Assembly: GCA_905479495.1 (NCBI GenBank) | Contig: CAJQMR010000007.1 | Coordinates: 434,001 to 498,000 of the forward strand | DNA length: 64,000 bases | Reading direction: 5' to 3' | From: an uncultured Anaerolineae bacterium | GTDB lineage: Bacteria > Chloroflexota > Anaerolineae > Promineifilales > Promineifilaceae | Shown: piece by piece, positions 35,850 to 44,338 of the stretch | Numbering within the stretch: the stretch's first letter is position 1 | Layout: each line of letters starts with the position of its first letter | Translations under genes and position numbers: made by a program | The notes under the pieces: model-generated | Told to the model about the DNA's origin: nothing | What the model saw: only the letters and a program-made list of their open reading frames with translations | Databases searched by the model: none

Positions 35850-37696
35850 GGGGCTGTCATGGCACAGCGGAAGCCCAGATTGTCTCGCTTGACGGTGGGA
35901 TCGTATGAACTGCGGGTGACCACGCGCAAATCTTCGGCGGGCGAGAGCCAGGAGCCGCCGCGAATGGCTTTAAACTCACCTTCCGGTGGCCCTAGGGGAT
36001 TGGTATCTGTGCTGCTTTCATAGTAGCGGGGATCGTACCAATCACTGACCCACTCCATCACATTCCCCGCCATGTCGTACGCGCCAATGGGGGAACGGCC
36101 GTCAGCAAAACTGCCTACAGGCGCGGTGCTGCGATGGCCATCATCCACACTGCTGTCACGCACACCCAAGGTGCAATTCTCGTCGCAAAAATTGGCTTTT
36201 GTGCCGTCAAAGGCATCGCCCCACGGATAGCGCAAGACGATCGATTGATTGGGGTCAAAGGCCGCTGCCATCTCCCACTCTGCTTCAGACGGCAATCGTG
36301 CGTCACGCCAGTCGCAAAATGTCTCCGCATCATACCACGACACCTGAATCACTGGATAATCGTCATAGGCGGGATCACCATAGTAGGCTGGGTGAAAGGG
36401 GGCGGCATTGCTGCCCGGCGAGGCACAGGTGCCTGCTGTCACACATTGGGCATACTGCCCGTTGGTCACTTCCGTTTCATCGATGAAAAACGGGTCCATA
36501 CGCACCAGATGAGACGGCCGTTCATCGGCTTCACCTTCATCCGTGCCCATGCGGAACAAACCGCCGGGCATAAACACCATGCGCGCACCTGTGTCGGTGA
36601 TGAGCGGTTCTGGGCTGGGTGTGGGCGGCAAGGTAGGTGCGGGCAGCGGCGAAGGGGTGGGAGCAATCGACGTGAGCGCTGCCACAATGGCTGATTCCAA
36701 GGTAGCGGTGGCTTCGGCCTCGGCTGTCTCGTCATTCTTCCGCAAACCTGGCAATGTAAAAATGGTCCCGATGAGCAGCAGCACAACCAGCAGCACAACC
36801 AGCGCAATGATGGTGCGCTGTTCTATTTGCCGCCGGGTACGCGGCGATAGACGCGGCGGTGGTGGGCTGCCCAGCTGTCTAGACGGGCTGCGGCGTGGTT
36901 CGGTGGGAGGGGGCGCTGGCTGGCTGTTGGGTTTGGTCAGGGCGTTGGCAAAGGATTCGGCCGTATCGTACCGGGCATCGGCGCGTAAAGAGAGCGCTCG
37001 ATTGGCGACCAGCGAAAGATAAGGCGGTACGTCTGTGTTTATTTCACGCGCCGGAATCAAATCGGCCAGTCCGGTTTCGCGACTGAGCGCGTTAGGCGGT
37101 ACCTGATTGGTCAGCAGCGCATAGAGCGTTGCTCCCAAACTGTAGATGTCGCTGGCGGCGGAAACTTCCTGCTGGGCCTGCTGTTCTGGCGACCCATATC
37201 CCTGGTTGTGCAGAGGGACACCCATGCCTGGCAGTCCACTATCTACCAGAAAAACGGTGCCTTCTGGGGTCACGCGGATGTTGGCTGGTTTGATGTTGAG
37301 GTGGAACTGATTTTTGTTGTGTAAATAGGTAAGCGGCTGGCAAACAGCTTGCAGCCATTCAATGATACGTTCGTGAGGGAGACGGCCGTATTGATCCAAC
37401 AAGCTCTGCAAATCAATGCCGTCTATGTAATTGCTCACCAGATATTGTCCGTTTTGCTCAATGGCAAAATGGTCCAGCACGTCTGGTAGCTGCGGGTGTG
37501 AAAGATCGCTCAGGCGGCGGGCTTCCTGGCGGAACCGCTTTTGCATCTCGACTGAGCTGTCGAGATACTCCTTCACCGCCACATCGCGGTTATCCACCAC
37601 GTCGCGCGCCCGGTAGACGGCACCGTACTGCCCTTCGGCCAGCAAATTGATGATGCGATACCGTTTGTTGAGAAGCTCACCAGGAAATAATGGCAT
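35846..37696 (-). CDS. Ser/Thr kinase-like domain fused to a SUMF1/FGE-like domain
   Basis: The 616-residue protein has an N-terminal eukaryotic-type kinase fold (about 1-260), a Pro-rich linker, one membrane helix (TIIALVVLLVVLLLIGTIF), a low-complexity spacer and an outer SUMF1-like domain (about 370-616). In the kinase, the glycine loop (LAEGQYGAVYRA) and Lys (VAVKEYL) are present. The HRD motif reads H-L-N, losing the catalytic Asp, and DFG reads D-S-G. In the SUMF1 domain, WYDAETFCDWRDARLPSEAEWE, YDMAGNVMEWVSDWYD and NLGFRCAM are kept. The region that carries the active cysteines of human FGE has none. It is probably a transmembrane signalling or scaffold protein rather than two active enzymes. 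Confidence 0.87.
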   Translation of the reverse strand: MPLFPGELLNKRYRIINLLAEGQYGAVYRARDVVDNRDVAVKEYLDSSVEMQKRFRQEARRLSDLSHPQLPDVLDHFAIEQNGQYLVSNYIDGIDLQSLLDQYGRLPHERIIEWLQAVCQPLTYLHNKNQFHLNIKPANIRVTPEGTVFLVDSGLPGMGVPLHNQGYGSPEQQAQQEVSAASDIYSLGATLYALLTNQVPPNALSRETGLADLIPAREINTDVPPYLSLVANRALSLRADARYDTAESFANALTKPNSQPAPPPTEPRRSPSRQLGSPPPPRLSPRTRRQIEQRTIIALVVLLVVLLLIGTIFTLPGLRKNDETAEAEATATLESAIVAALTSIAPTPSPLPAPTLPPTPSPEPLITDTGARMVFMPGGLFRMGTDEGEADERPSHLVRMDPFFIDETEVTNGQYAQCVTAGTCASPGSNAAPFHPAYYGDPAYDDYPVIQVSWYDAETFCDWRDARLPSEAEWEMAAAFDPNQSIVLRYPWGDAFDGTKANFCDENCTLGVRDSSVDDGHRSTAPVGSFADGRSPIGAYDMAGNVMEWVSDWYDPRYYESSTDTNPLGPPEGEFKAIRGGSWLSPAEDLRVVTRSSYDPTVKRDNLGFRCAMTAP

Positions 37697-37704
37697 GATG
37701 CTTG

Positions 37705-39642
37705 TTATCCATCCAAACGCAGCGTAACTTCTTCTAGGCTGCTGCTTTTGCCTACAATTGTAACCCGATCCCCCAATTCAAGCTGCGTATAGCCGTGCGA
37801 GATAATGGTGTGACCCTTGCGATGAACTGAGAGCACCAACGTGTCCAGCGGCAGTTGCAGCTCGCGCAAAGCAATGCCGTGCAGGGCCGGATTGCGCAGC
37901 TCGATGTCCATAATATCCTGGCCTTCTTCCATGCCCAGGAGCAGTGAAGCGGCCGAGGGAGAACGCACAAACTGTTCCAGCAGACCGATCATCGCTGTGG
38001 CTGGATCGATGATGAGCGCGCCTAGGGCATGGAATCGATCAAAATTGAGCCGATCGTTTAACCGAACCACAATCGTTTCCGTGCCAAATTGCTCATAGAG
38101 CATTTCACAGATCGCATAATTTTCTTCATCAGACAGCATAAGAACGGCCGCATCTGCCCGCTCGGTGTCTAGCGCATGTAAGCTCTCTAAGGATACGCTT
38201 TGGATGGGTATGAGGGTGACATCTGTTGATTCAGACTCTAACTCTCCGACAATCAGATTCGGCTCTAAACAGGCAACCTTCACTTCCCAATTGTGCCGCT
38301 GTAGCTGGCGTGCCAGCAGAATGGACGGCCCATCTACGCCGAAGATGATGACATCCCGTACACCGTCAAATTCGGATGCCTGGGCCTTGGTGCGGGATTC
38401 GCCAAGAAAGTTTATGGCCCATTTAAACGTCAGTGGACCAATGACCTGGTTAAGCACCACCACGGAGATGATGAGCGTAGCAAAATTGCTGCCTAAAAAG
38501 GGAAATTCGACAGCAACCTCTTTGGCCAGACCCAAGGCCACACCCGCATTGGTGATGAACGCCATCCATTTGACGCGGTTGTTACGCATGGGGTCATGGG
38601 CCAACACGCCACCAGCAAATGAGCCGATGATACGGGCTATCACCCGAATGGCGAACAGGGCCAGGGCAATTTTCCAGGCCTGCGCCAAGACATCTAACTC
38701 TAACGATTCGCCAGTCAGGGTGAAGAAGGCAACATAAATGTAGGGTGCTATGTCGTGCAGCCGTTGGGCATATTCGGCTCGAAACGGACTGTAATTATTG
38801 ACCAGAAAACTGGCTAACATACAGACCAGCAATGGTTCAACGAGCAGTTCAAAGGGTAGATTCTCGTGCGTGTAGTTGCGCAGCCAGGCCGAGAAGATAA
38901 AGACGCTGTAGCCTGTGAGCAAGATCAGGAAGGTTTTGAGGGGCGCGTTAAAATGACGACTTAGTATCCAGCGCAGTGCCCAGTAGATGATGAAGCCAAG
39001 CACGACAACAAGTAACAGTTCGACGACTAACAGGAAAATGAAGTTGAAGTTGAGGGGGACGTCCTCAAAAAGCGCATCGGCAACGGAGGAGCTGAGGGCG
39101 AACAGAATGATGACGGCAAAATCCATAATCACGGTGACGCCGAGAGACATTTGGGTATAGGGGCCGCGCGCGCGCAGTTCATTGACAACGGCGATGACGG
39201 AGGAGGGTGAACTGGCAGTGAGAATGGCAGCGGCAAGCAGGGCAACCGCAAAACGGCCGTCTCGCCCCATTGCCTGTATAAATGGAATTGAATCAGCCAA
39301 TAACAAAACGGCCGTAATAATAAAGGCCATTGTGGCGATGATTAAGCCAGCCGTGACCAGATTGATGCTGCGTAAGCGCCCCCGCAGCTCCGGAAGATAC
39401 AGCTCGCTCCCCGCCGCAAACGCAATAAACGCCAGTGAAATTTCATCAATAAAAAGCAGCTGGTCCAGCGACTCTTTACTGGCAAAGCCCAGCACAAACG
39501 GGCCAACAAGCAGGCCGGTGAACAGATAGCCCGTAATGAGTGGCAGACGCAATCGCTTAAAAAACTCGCCAATTTGGCGTGCAGCCAGCGTAACAACGCC
39601 AAACGCGACTAGAATAACAAAGAAGTCAGGTAATTGATCCAT
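37705..39642 (-). CDS. CPA2 family cation:proton antiporter with TrkA domains (copy A)
   Basis: The 645-residue protein has about twelve membrane helices of the Na+/H+ exchanger (Kef/CPA2) fold, for example GYLFTGLLVGPFVLGFAS, SLAFIAFAAGSELYL and FITNAGVALGLAKEVAVEFP. A cytosolic TrkA-N domain starts near 415 (VIIFGVDGPSILLARQLQRH), and a TrkA-C domain (MDIELRNPALHGIALREL) ends the protein. Such proteins exchange K+ or Na+ for H+ under control of a nucleotide bound to TrkA-N. The glycine pattern of TrkA-N is partly lost (FGVDGPS), so ligand binding is uncertain. It ends a two-gene tandem with its paralogue. Confidence 0.9.
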   Translation of the reverse strand: MDQLPDFFVILVAFGVVTLAARQIGEFFKRLRLPLITGYLFTGLLVGPFVLGFASKESLDQLLFIDEISLAFIAFAAGSELYLPELRGRLRSINLVTAGLIIATMAFIITAVLLLADSIPFIQAMGRDGRFAVALLAAAILTASSPSSVIAVVNELRARGPYTQMSLGVTVIMDFAVIILFALSSSVADALFEDVPLNFNFIFLLVVELLLVVVLGFIIYWALRWILSRHFNAPLKTFLILLTGYSVFIFSAWLRNYTHENLPFELLVEPLLVCMLASFLVNNYSPFRAEYAQRLHDIAPYIYVAFFTLTGESLELDVLAQAWKIALALFAIRVIARIIGSFAGGVLAHDPMRNNRVKWMAFITNAGVALGLAKEVAVEFPFLGSNFATLIISVVVLNQVIGPLTFKWAINFLGESRTKAQASEFDGVRDVIIFGVDGPSILLARQLQRHNWEVKVACLEPNLIVGELESESTDVTLIPIQSVSLESLHALDTERADAAVLMLSDEENYAICEMLYEQFGTETIVVRLNDRLNFDRFHALGALIIDPATAMIGLLEQFVRSPSAASLLLGMEEGQDIMDIELRNPALHGIALRELQLPLDTLVLSVHRKGHTIISHGYTQLELGDRVTIVGKSSSLEEVTLRLDG

Positions 39643-39679
39643 AAAAAAGTCTACCCTCTATTGAGGTAGATGTATTTTG

Positions 39680-41635
39680 CTAGGTAGATGCGTGTTGGCT
39701 TTCGAAGCGTAGGATGACTTCATCTAATCTTTCTGCCGCGCCAAACAGGGTGATTTTGTCGCTGAGCTTTAATTGGGTATGGCCGTGCGTAACCAGCACT
39801 TGCTGCCCCCGCCGCACGGACAAAATCAGCACGTCCAGCGGCAGGCGTAACTCACGCAGCGTGATGCCGTCCAAATCTGCATTGCGCATCTCGATATCCA
39901 CAATTTCTTGCCGATGTTCCTCACCCAACAGCAACATAGATGAAGAAGGGGCACGCACAAATTGCTCTAGCAGGGAGACAACGGCCGTATCCGGTTCCAC
40001 AATCAACGCGCCAAGCTCTTGCAGGGCGGGGCGCATTTCCCGATCACGGGAATGGACTACCACGGTTTCTGTGCCAAAATGTTCGTAGATTAACTCACAC
40101 ACCTGCAAATTTTCCTCGTCAGACAACATCAGCACAAAACTGTCTGCCTGGGCTGCTTCCAATGATTGCAGTGACGCCAGCGAAAAATCGGGCAGCAGGC
40201 GTACATCTAACGAATTGTCATCGAGCAGCGCCAGACGCGTTTGCATCCGTTCATTGTCTAAAGCGGCCACGCGTACCTGCCAATGGTGTGTCTGAAGCTG
40301 TCGGGCCAGTGTCACCGACTGCGGTGTAAGGCCAAGTACAATGGCATCGCGCACGCCATCGAAGGGAGCGGCCGTCGCCTGCACATGCGATTCGCCCATG
40401 CGGTTGAGCGCCAGCTTAAACAGGATTGGCCCAACAATCTCGTTCAGCACCACCATGGCGATGATGGTGGTGGCAAACGAATCCCCCCAACCGGGGAATT
40501 CCACAGCCACTTCTTTAGCCAGGCCCAAGGCCACGCCAGCCTGGGTCACAAACACCATCCATTTGTAACGATTACTCTGGCTGGAATCTCCGGCCAGCGT
40601 GCCGCCCGCAAAAGAGCCAATCAGAATCACCACGACCCGGATGACGGCTAAGGCCAGGGCAATGGGCCATACCTGGGCCAAAATGTCCAGCTTGAGGCCA
40701 GTGCCGACCAGTGTAAAAAAGGCCACATACACAAATGGCCCTACATCGTGCAGAATTTCGGAGAACTCCAGGCGGCATTCGCTGTAATTGTTAACCACAA
40801 AGCTGGCCACCATGCAGATGAGCAATGGCTCCAGCAGAATTTCGATGGGGAAGTTGGCGTGGGTATAGTCGCGTACCCAGGTAGAGAGCACAAAGACAGC
40901 AAAGCCGAGAATGAGAATAACGGCCGTTTTCACCCAAAGCTGCCAATGTTGATTTAAGACAACCAGCAGCAATCGGCTCAACAAATAGCCCAGACCAACC
41001 GACAGCGCGATTTCTACCGCCAGCAGCAAAAGCAGGCCCAGGTTAACCGAAACGCCTGTGAGTACTGCCCCGGCAATGTCGGCACTGATGGCAAACAGCA
41101 CAATGACCAACACGTCTGAGAGCACTGTGACGCCCAGCGCCATCTGGGTAAACGGCCCTCGTGACCGCAGTTCATTGATCAGGGCAATGGCTACCGAAGG
41201 CGACCGGGCGACCATAATGGTGCCAGCCATCAAGGCAATAACGATCTGGCCACTTACCGGGAATTCTTGCATGAAGGGAATAAAACGGGCCAGCATAAAA
41301 ACTGCCAGCGTCCCGCCCACCATCGTGACAAAAACAATGGTGGCGGTGACCACGCCAATGCTGCGCAGCCGTCCCCGCAGTTCCGGCAAGTACAGCTCGC
41401 TGCCCGCTGCAAAAGCAATAAATGCCAGCGAAATCTCATCAATAAAGCGGAGCGATTCGATTTCTGCGACGCTGGCAAAACCTAACACAAACGGCCCGGC
41501 CATGAGACCGGTAAACAAATAGCCGCTAATTTTGGGCAGATTAAAGGCAGAAAAGAGGCGTCCAATTTGCCAGGAGGCCAGTGCCATAAAAACAAAACTG
41601 AGGATCGTGAGGGGCAGTTCTTGAAATAGTTCCAT
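39680..41635 (-). CDS. CPA2 family cation:proton antiporter with TrkA domains (copy B)
   Basis: The 651-residue paralogue of the next gene has the same plan: twelve or so helices (GYLFTGLMAGPFVLGFAS, SLAFIAFAAGSELYLPELRGRL, WMVFVTQAGVALGLAKE), TrkA-N (IVLGLTPQSVTLARQLQTH) and TrkA-C (IVDIEMRNADLDGITLREL). Several blocks are identical to copy A, so the pair came from a tandem duplication, but most of the chain has diverged. The two may form a heteromer or differ in ion preference. The gap between them is only 37 bp. Confidence 0.9.
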   Translation of the reverse strand: MELFQELPLTILSFVFMALASWQIGRLFSAFNLPKISGYLFTGLMAGPFVLGFASVAEIESLRFIDEISLAFIAFAAGSELYLPELRGRLRSIGVVTATIVFVTMVGGTLAVFMLARFIPFMQEFPVSGQIVIALMAGTIMVARSPSVAIALINELRSRGPFTQMALGVTVLSDVLVIVLFAISADIAGAVLTGVSVNLGLLLLLAVEIALSVGLGYLLSRLLLVVLNQHWQLWVKTAVILILGFAVFVLSTWVRDYTHANFPIEILLEPLLICMVASFVVNNYSECRLEFSEILHDVGPFVYVAFFTLVGTGLKLDILAQVWPIALALAVIRVVVILIGSFAGGTLAGDSSQSNRYKWMVFVTQAGVALGLAKEVAVEFPGWGDSFATTIIAMVVLNEIVGPILFKLALNRMGESHVQATAAPFDGVRDAIVLGLTPQSVTLARQLQTHHWQVRVAALDNERMQTRLALLDDNSLDVRLLPDFSLASLQSLEAAQADSFVLMLSDEENLQVCELIYEHFGTETVVVHSRDREMRPALQELGALIVEPDTAVVSLLEQFVRAPSSSMLLLGEEHRQEIVDIEMRNADLDGITLRELRLPLDVLILSVRRGQQVLVTHGHTQLKLSDKITLFGAAERLDEVILRFESQHAST

Positions 41636-41778
41636 ATTATTTGTAATGTCTCATTCCCAAGGCAGCATGACGATTAAAGATTCTTTCATCTTGCTTTGTG
41701 TTTAATTATTAGAATAGGGGAGTGGGCTGTCGGTGGCAAAAAGTCTATCTGAATTGTGTTTCTGCCGTTTGCAATATC

Positions 41779-42153
41779 TTACTTCAAATCTCTTGAATGC
41801 TCTCGCAAAATAACCGAATCAAAATATTTTTCTTGAAACTCTGTTTGGTTCCGAATTTGCTGATCGGTTAATAACTCACCCTGAGGAACCAACACAAGTT
41901 TATCATCATTATCGTTCAGGCGGTGGATAACGGCAATACATTCTCCCGTAAATTGCCGCAAAGGCACCGCGATATTTAGGATGTACACATCTAAATCCTC
42001 ACCATCTGGGGCGGGAACGCCGGGTAAAAAGCCGTAGTTCACGGGGTAGGTAAACCCCCAATCGGGATGCTGTGAATGCAGTGGTCGGTCAATTTCGGCC
42101 GTCACAATCTTGCCTAAAAACGAGGTGGCCTCTGGAAAATCTGATTTTGTCAT
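41779..42153 (-). CDS. Short inorganic pyrophosphatase-like protein
   Basis: The 124-residue protein resembles soluble family I pyrophosphatases, which hydrolyse PPi with Mg2+. It keeps VTAEIDRPLHSQHP, YPVNYGFLPG (with the active Tyr) and PDGEDLDVYIL with the metal-binding acidic residues. It is about 50 residues shorter than typical bacterial enzymes and ends after an acidic tail. It lacks a clear match to the second DxxxxD site, though HRLNDNDDK may supply it. It could be active or a related phosphatase. Confidence 0.75.
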   Translation of the reverse strand: MTKSDFPEATSFLGKIVTAEIDRPLHSQHPDWGFTYPVNYGFLPGVPAPDGEDLDVYILNIAVPLRQFTGECIAVIHRLNDNDDKLVLVPQGELLTDQQIRNQTEFQEKYFDSVILREHSRDLK

Positions 42154-42162
42154 AGATCATTC

Positions 42163-42347
42163 GTAGGGGCGATGCGATGGGATGATACCCTTGCCACACC
42201 TGTAACCAATTCTCCCATCGCGTCGCCCATTTGACGGCCGTATTTTTACGTGGCGCGTTGTCCGTTTGTTGGCCGGGATGTGGGTGAGGCAATTGGAGAT
42301 ACATTTATTCGTTTTTCGTAGGTTACACCCAATTGCCTTGCCCCTAC
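42163..42347. repeat. GTAGGGGC-bounded inverted-repeat element
   Basis: GTAGGGGC (42163-42170) and GCCCCTAC (42340-42347) bound 185 bp with internal inverted repeats (GATGCGATGGGA / TCCCATCGCGTC; GGCAATTGGA / CCAATTGCC). The ends match the palindrome at 48832-48859. No gene lies inside, so it is a candidate non-autonomous element. Confidence 0.55.
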
Positions 42348-42357
42348 ATGATATGCG

Positions 42358-42375
42358 ACGTGATTTTGATCACGT
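42358..42375. promoter_or_regulatory. CRP/FNR-like palindrome ACGTGAT-N4-ATCACGT
   Basis: Perfect 7-bp arms with a 4-bp spacer resemble sites for CRP/FNR-family regulators (TGAT-N4-ATCA core). It lies about 205 bp upstream of the pyrophosphatase gene and just after the NACHT gene stop. Confidence 0.3.
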
Positions 42376-42383
42376 TTTATGCC

Positions 42384-44255
42384 TCACGCATCATTTTTGT
42401 TGGCGGTCTCTCTAAAATAATCCAACAGCAGCAGATGGACAAACATGTAACCGCCACCTACTTTGCGCAGCAGGTTGCGTTCAGCGGCGTAATCCAAAAA
42501 GTGAATGTAATCTGCGGGGGCCAGCTGCTGCTGGGCCAGCACACGGCTGAGCTGCCGCTGCTGCAAGGCAGCCAGGCCACCATAGGCCAGCCCGGCCGAG
42601 ATGCCCAGGTACAGGGATATGCCTACGGCAAAGGGCCAAAAGGTGGCCCCTGTCACCGGCATGTTGGCCCAGTTGGTGATGAGCCAGCCTAAGCCAAGCA
42701 GTACGGCCGTTCCCACCCCAGTCATAATGCCCACGAGACGGCCGTTCTGTGCCGACCGCACAAATCCCTGTCCTGGCGTCGTGCGCATCTTCATCTCATC
42801 TCGCTCTAGCGCGTGGGCCACCGTCTGGCTAATCAATCCAATCAATGCCAGCAGGATGACCCAGCCACCAGAGATGGGCGGCTCCAGGCCGCGCCCCGCT
42901 AGCCAAAGCAGCCCGCCCAGCAGCCCACCGCCCACCAGCCCCAGGCCACCACCCAGCAGCGCCCGCAGCCAGCGCCAGTTGAGCGTTTCCACCGTCTCAA
43001 TGCGGAACCAGGAAACCCGCGCCCACACCAGCAGCAGGCGGAAAAAGGCCAGCAAGCCGCCAGCCACAAGCCCGGCACCTAAACCAGCCAGCAAAGCGCG
43101 CCAATCGGACACAAACAGGCCAACTAAACCGGCCAGCAGCCCAACCAAGACAAAAACGCCAGCCAGACGGGTACGCATCGCGCTGGCAAACTGGCGCTGC
43201 TGTTCGCGCGGCAGCCAGTTGGGTTGCAAATTCTCCAGGAAGAAGATCGTCTGGTTGAACTGGGACATCTTTTGCGCCAGCCAGCCCAGCCATTGCACCG
43301 TCTGTTCTGGCTCGTAGAGCGATTCCCCGCCGCGATAGCGGGCCATGCGCTCCACGTACACGTCAAACAGCAGCGTGCGCCCCATTTTGCGGCTGCCCAG
43401 CGACAAGGCTACATTTTCTGGCATCCGGTAGTAGGCCAGGGTCATCATGCTGAGCATGAGGGGGGATTCGGCCAGCTCGCGCAGCGTCATGTCGTTTTGC
43501 AGCGCGGCGCGCAGCCCGGCCAGGCGCGGCCCCATGCTTTCCAGATATTGGTCAATTTGTTCCAGCGACAGCGGTTGCAACACAATCGCCTGGGCCAGAT
43601 TAAGCCGCGTGGCCAATGCCTCATAATCCTTGATGCGGCAGGTGACCACGGTGGGCATGGTCATATATCGTTGGCGGAACTGGTTGATCGCCTGGGCACA
43701 GTCCACGCGGTGCTCTTGCTCCACTTCGTCCAGGCCGTCCAGCAAGGGGAGTAGGTCGCCATTTTTGAGCCACAGCTGCCCCAGGCGGCGCGGCACCTCG
43801 TACCGGTTGGCCAGCTCGTTGACCATCCAGTCACCCAGAGGCATGTTGTTGGCCCAGCTGGCCAGGCTAAACACCACGGGAATGGGATGACGGCCGTCCA
43901 TCTGCGCCCGTAACAATAAATCGCTCACCAATTGCAAAAGGATGGTGGTTTTGCCCGCCCCCGGTTCGCCCATGATGAGCAGCGTGCCTTCCGCTTCATC
44001 GTACACCTCAGTGATGTTGGTGCCTATGGGCAGGGGGGTGTCAAATAGTTCGTCGGGCAGCAAGTTGTCTGGCTGGTGGTAATCGGCCTGGGCCCAGTTA
44101 GCTGCCACCGGACTGGCAACGGCGTTGGTACGGTAGGTCATGGCCAGGTCGATCAGCTCGGCCCCATGCAGCGACTCTTGCAGCACGCCGACGAGCCAAT
44201 ACGTTTTCACCCGCTGGAGCATCACCTGGCGGTTGTGGTTTGTTTGTACTTCCAT
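42384..44255 (-). CDS. NACHT NTPase with six C-terminal membrane segments
   Basis: The 623-residue protein has a helical N-terminal region (RVKTYWLVGVLQESLHGAELIDLAM) typical of bacterial NACHT proteins. A NACHT NTPase follows with Walker A GEPGAGKTTILLQL and Walker B LLPLLDGLDEVEQE, then PTVVTCRIKDYE and LRELAESPLMLSMM. Next come six hydrophobic helices (from about RLAGVFVLVGLLAGLVGLF) and a short soluble end (YIHFLDYAAERNLLRKVGG, FVHLLLLDYF). NACHT proteins are signal-transduction ATPases with numerous domains, and several bacterial ones act in phage defence. The membrane tail could be an effector, but this is inference. The ATG at 44255 is used; a TTG at 44300 would start inside the hairpin repeat. 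Confidence 0.85.
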   Translation of the reverse strand: MEVQTNHNRQVMLQRVKTYWLVGVLQESLHGAELIDLAMTYRTNAVASPVAANWAQADYHQPDNLLPDELFDTPLPIGTNITEVYDEAEGTLLIMGEPGAGKTTILLQLVSDLLLRAQMDGRHPIPVVFSLASWANNMPLGDWMVNELANRYEVPRRLGQLWLKNGDLLPLLDGLDEVEQEHRVDCAQAINQFRQRYMTMPTVVTCRIKDYEALATRLNLAQAIVLQPLSLEQIDQYLESMGPRLAGLRAALQNDMTLRELAESPLMLSMMTLAYYRMPENVALSLGSRKMGRTLLFDVYVERMARYRGGESLYEPEQTVQWLGWLAQKMSQFNQTIFFLENLQPNWLPREQQRQFASAMRTRLAGVFVLVGLLAGLVGLFVSDWRALLAGLGAGLVAGGLLAFFRLLLVWARVSWFRIETVETLNWRWLRALLGGGLGLVGGGLLGGLLWLAGRGLEPPISGGWVILLALIGLISQTVAHALERDEMKMRTTPGQGFVRSAQNGRLVGIMTGVGTAVLLGLGWLITNWANMPVTGATFWPFAVGISLYLGISAGLAYGGLAALQQRQLSRVLAQQQLAPADYIHFLDYAAERNLLRKVGGGYMFVHLLLLDYFRETANKNDA

Positions 44256-44269
44256 AACTGGTTTGGTGA

Positions 44270-44338
44270 GGGGTTGCAAGTAAGAAGTTGCAGGTGGCAA
44301 GTGGTTTGACTTGCCACCTGCAACTTGCCACTTCTTAC
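44270..44338. repeat. 7-nt-period hairpin repeat (AAGTTGC / AGGTGGC words)
   Basis: AGTTGCAGGTGGCAAGT (44286-44302) and its exact complement ACTTGCCACCTGCAACT (44309-44325) form a 17-bp perfect stem with a 6-nt loop. Outer arms GTAAGAAG / CTTCTTAC extend it. The amidohydrolase stop codon (44335-44337) lies within it. Confidence 0.9.

Noticed and set aside
9499-37696. A sulfatase and its formylglycine-generating enzyme acting together
   Set aside because: The sulfatase-fold protein has Thr instead of Cys/Ser and the FGE-like domain lacks the active cysteines.
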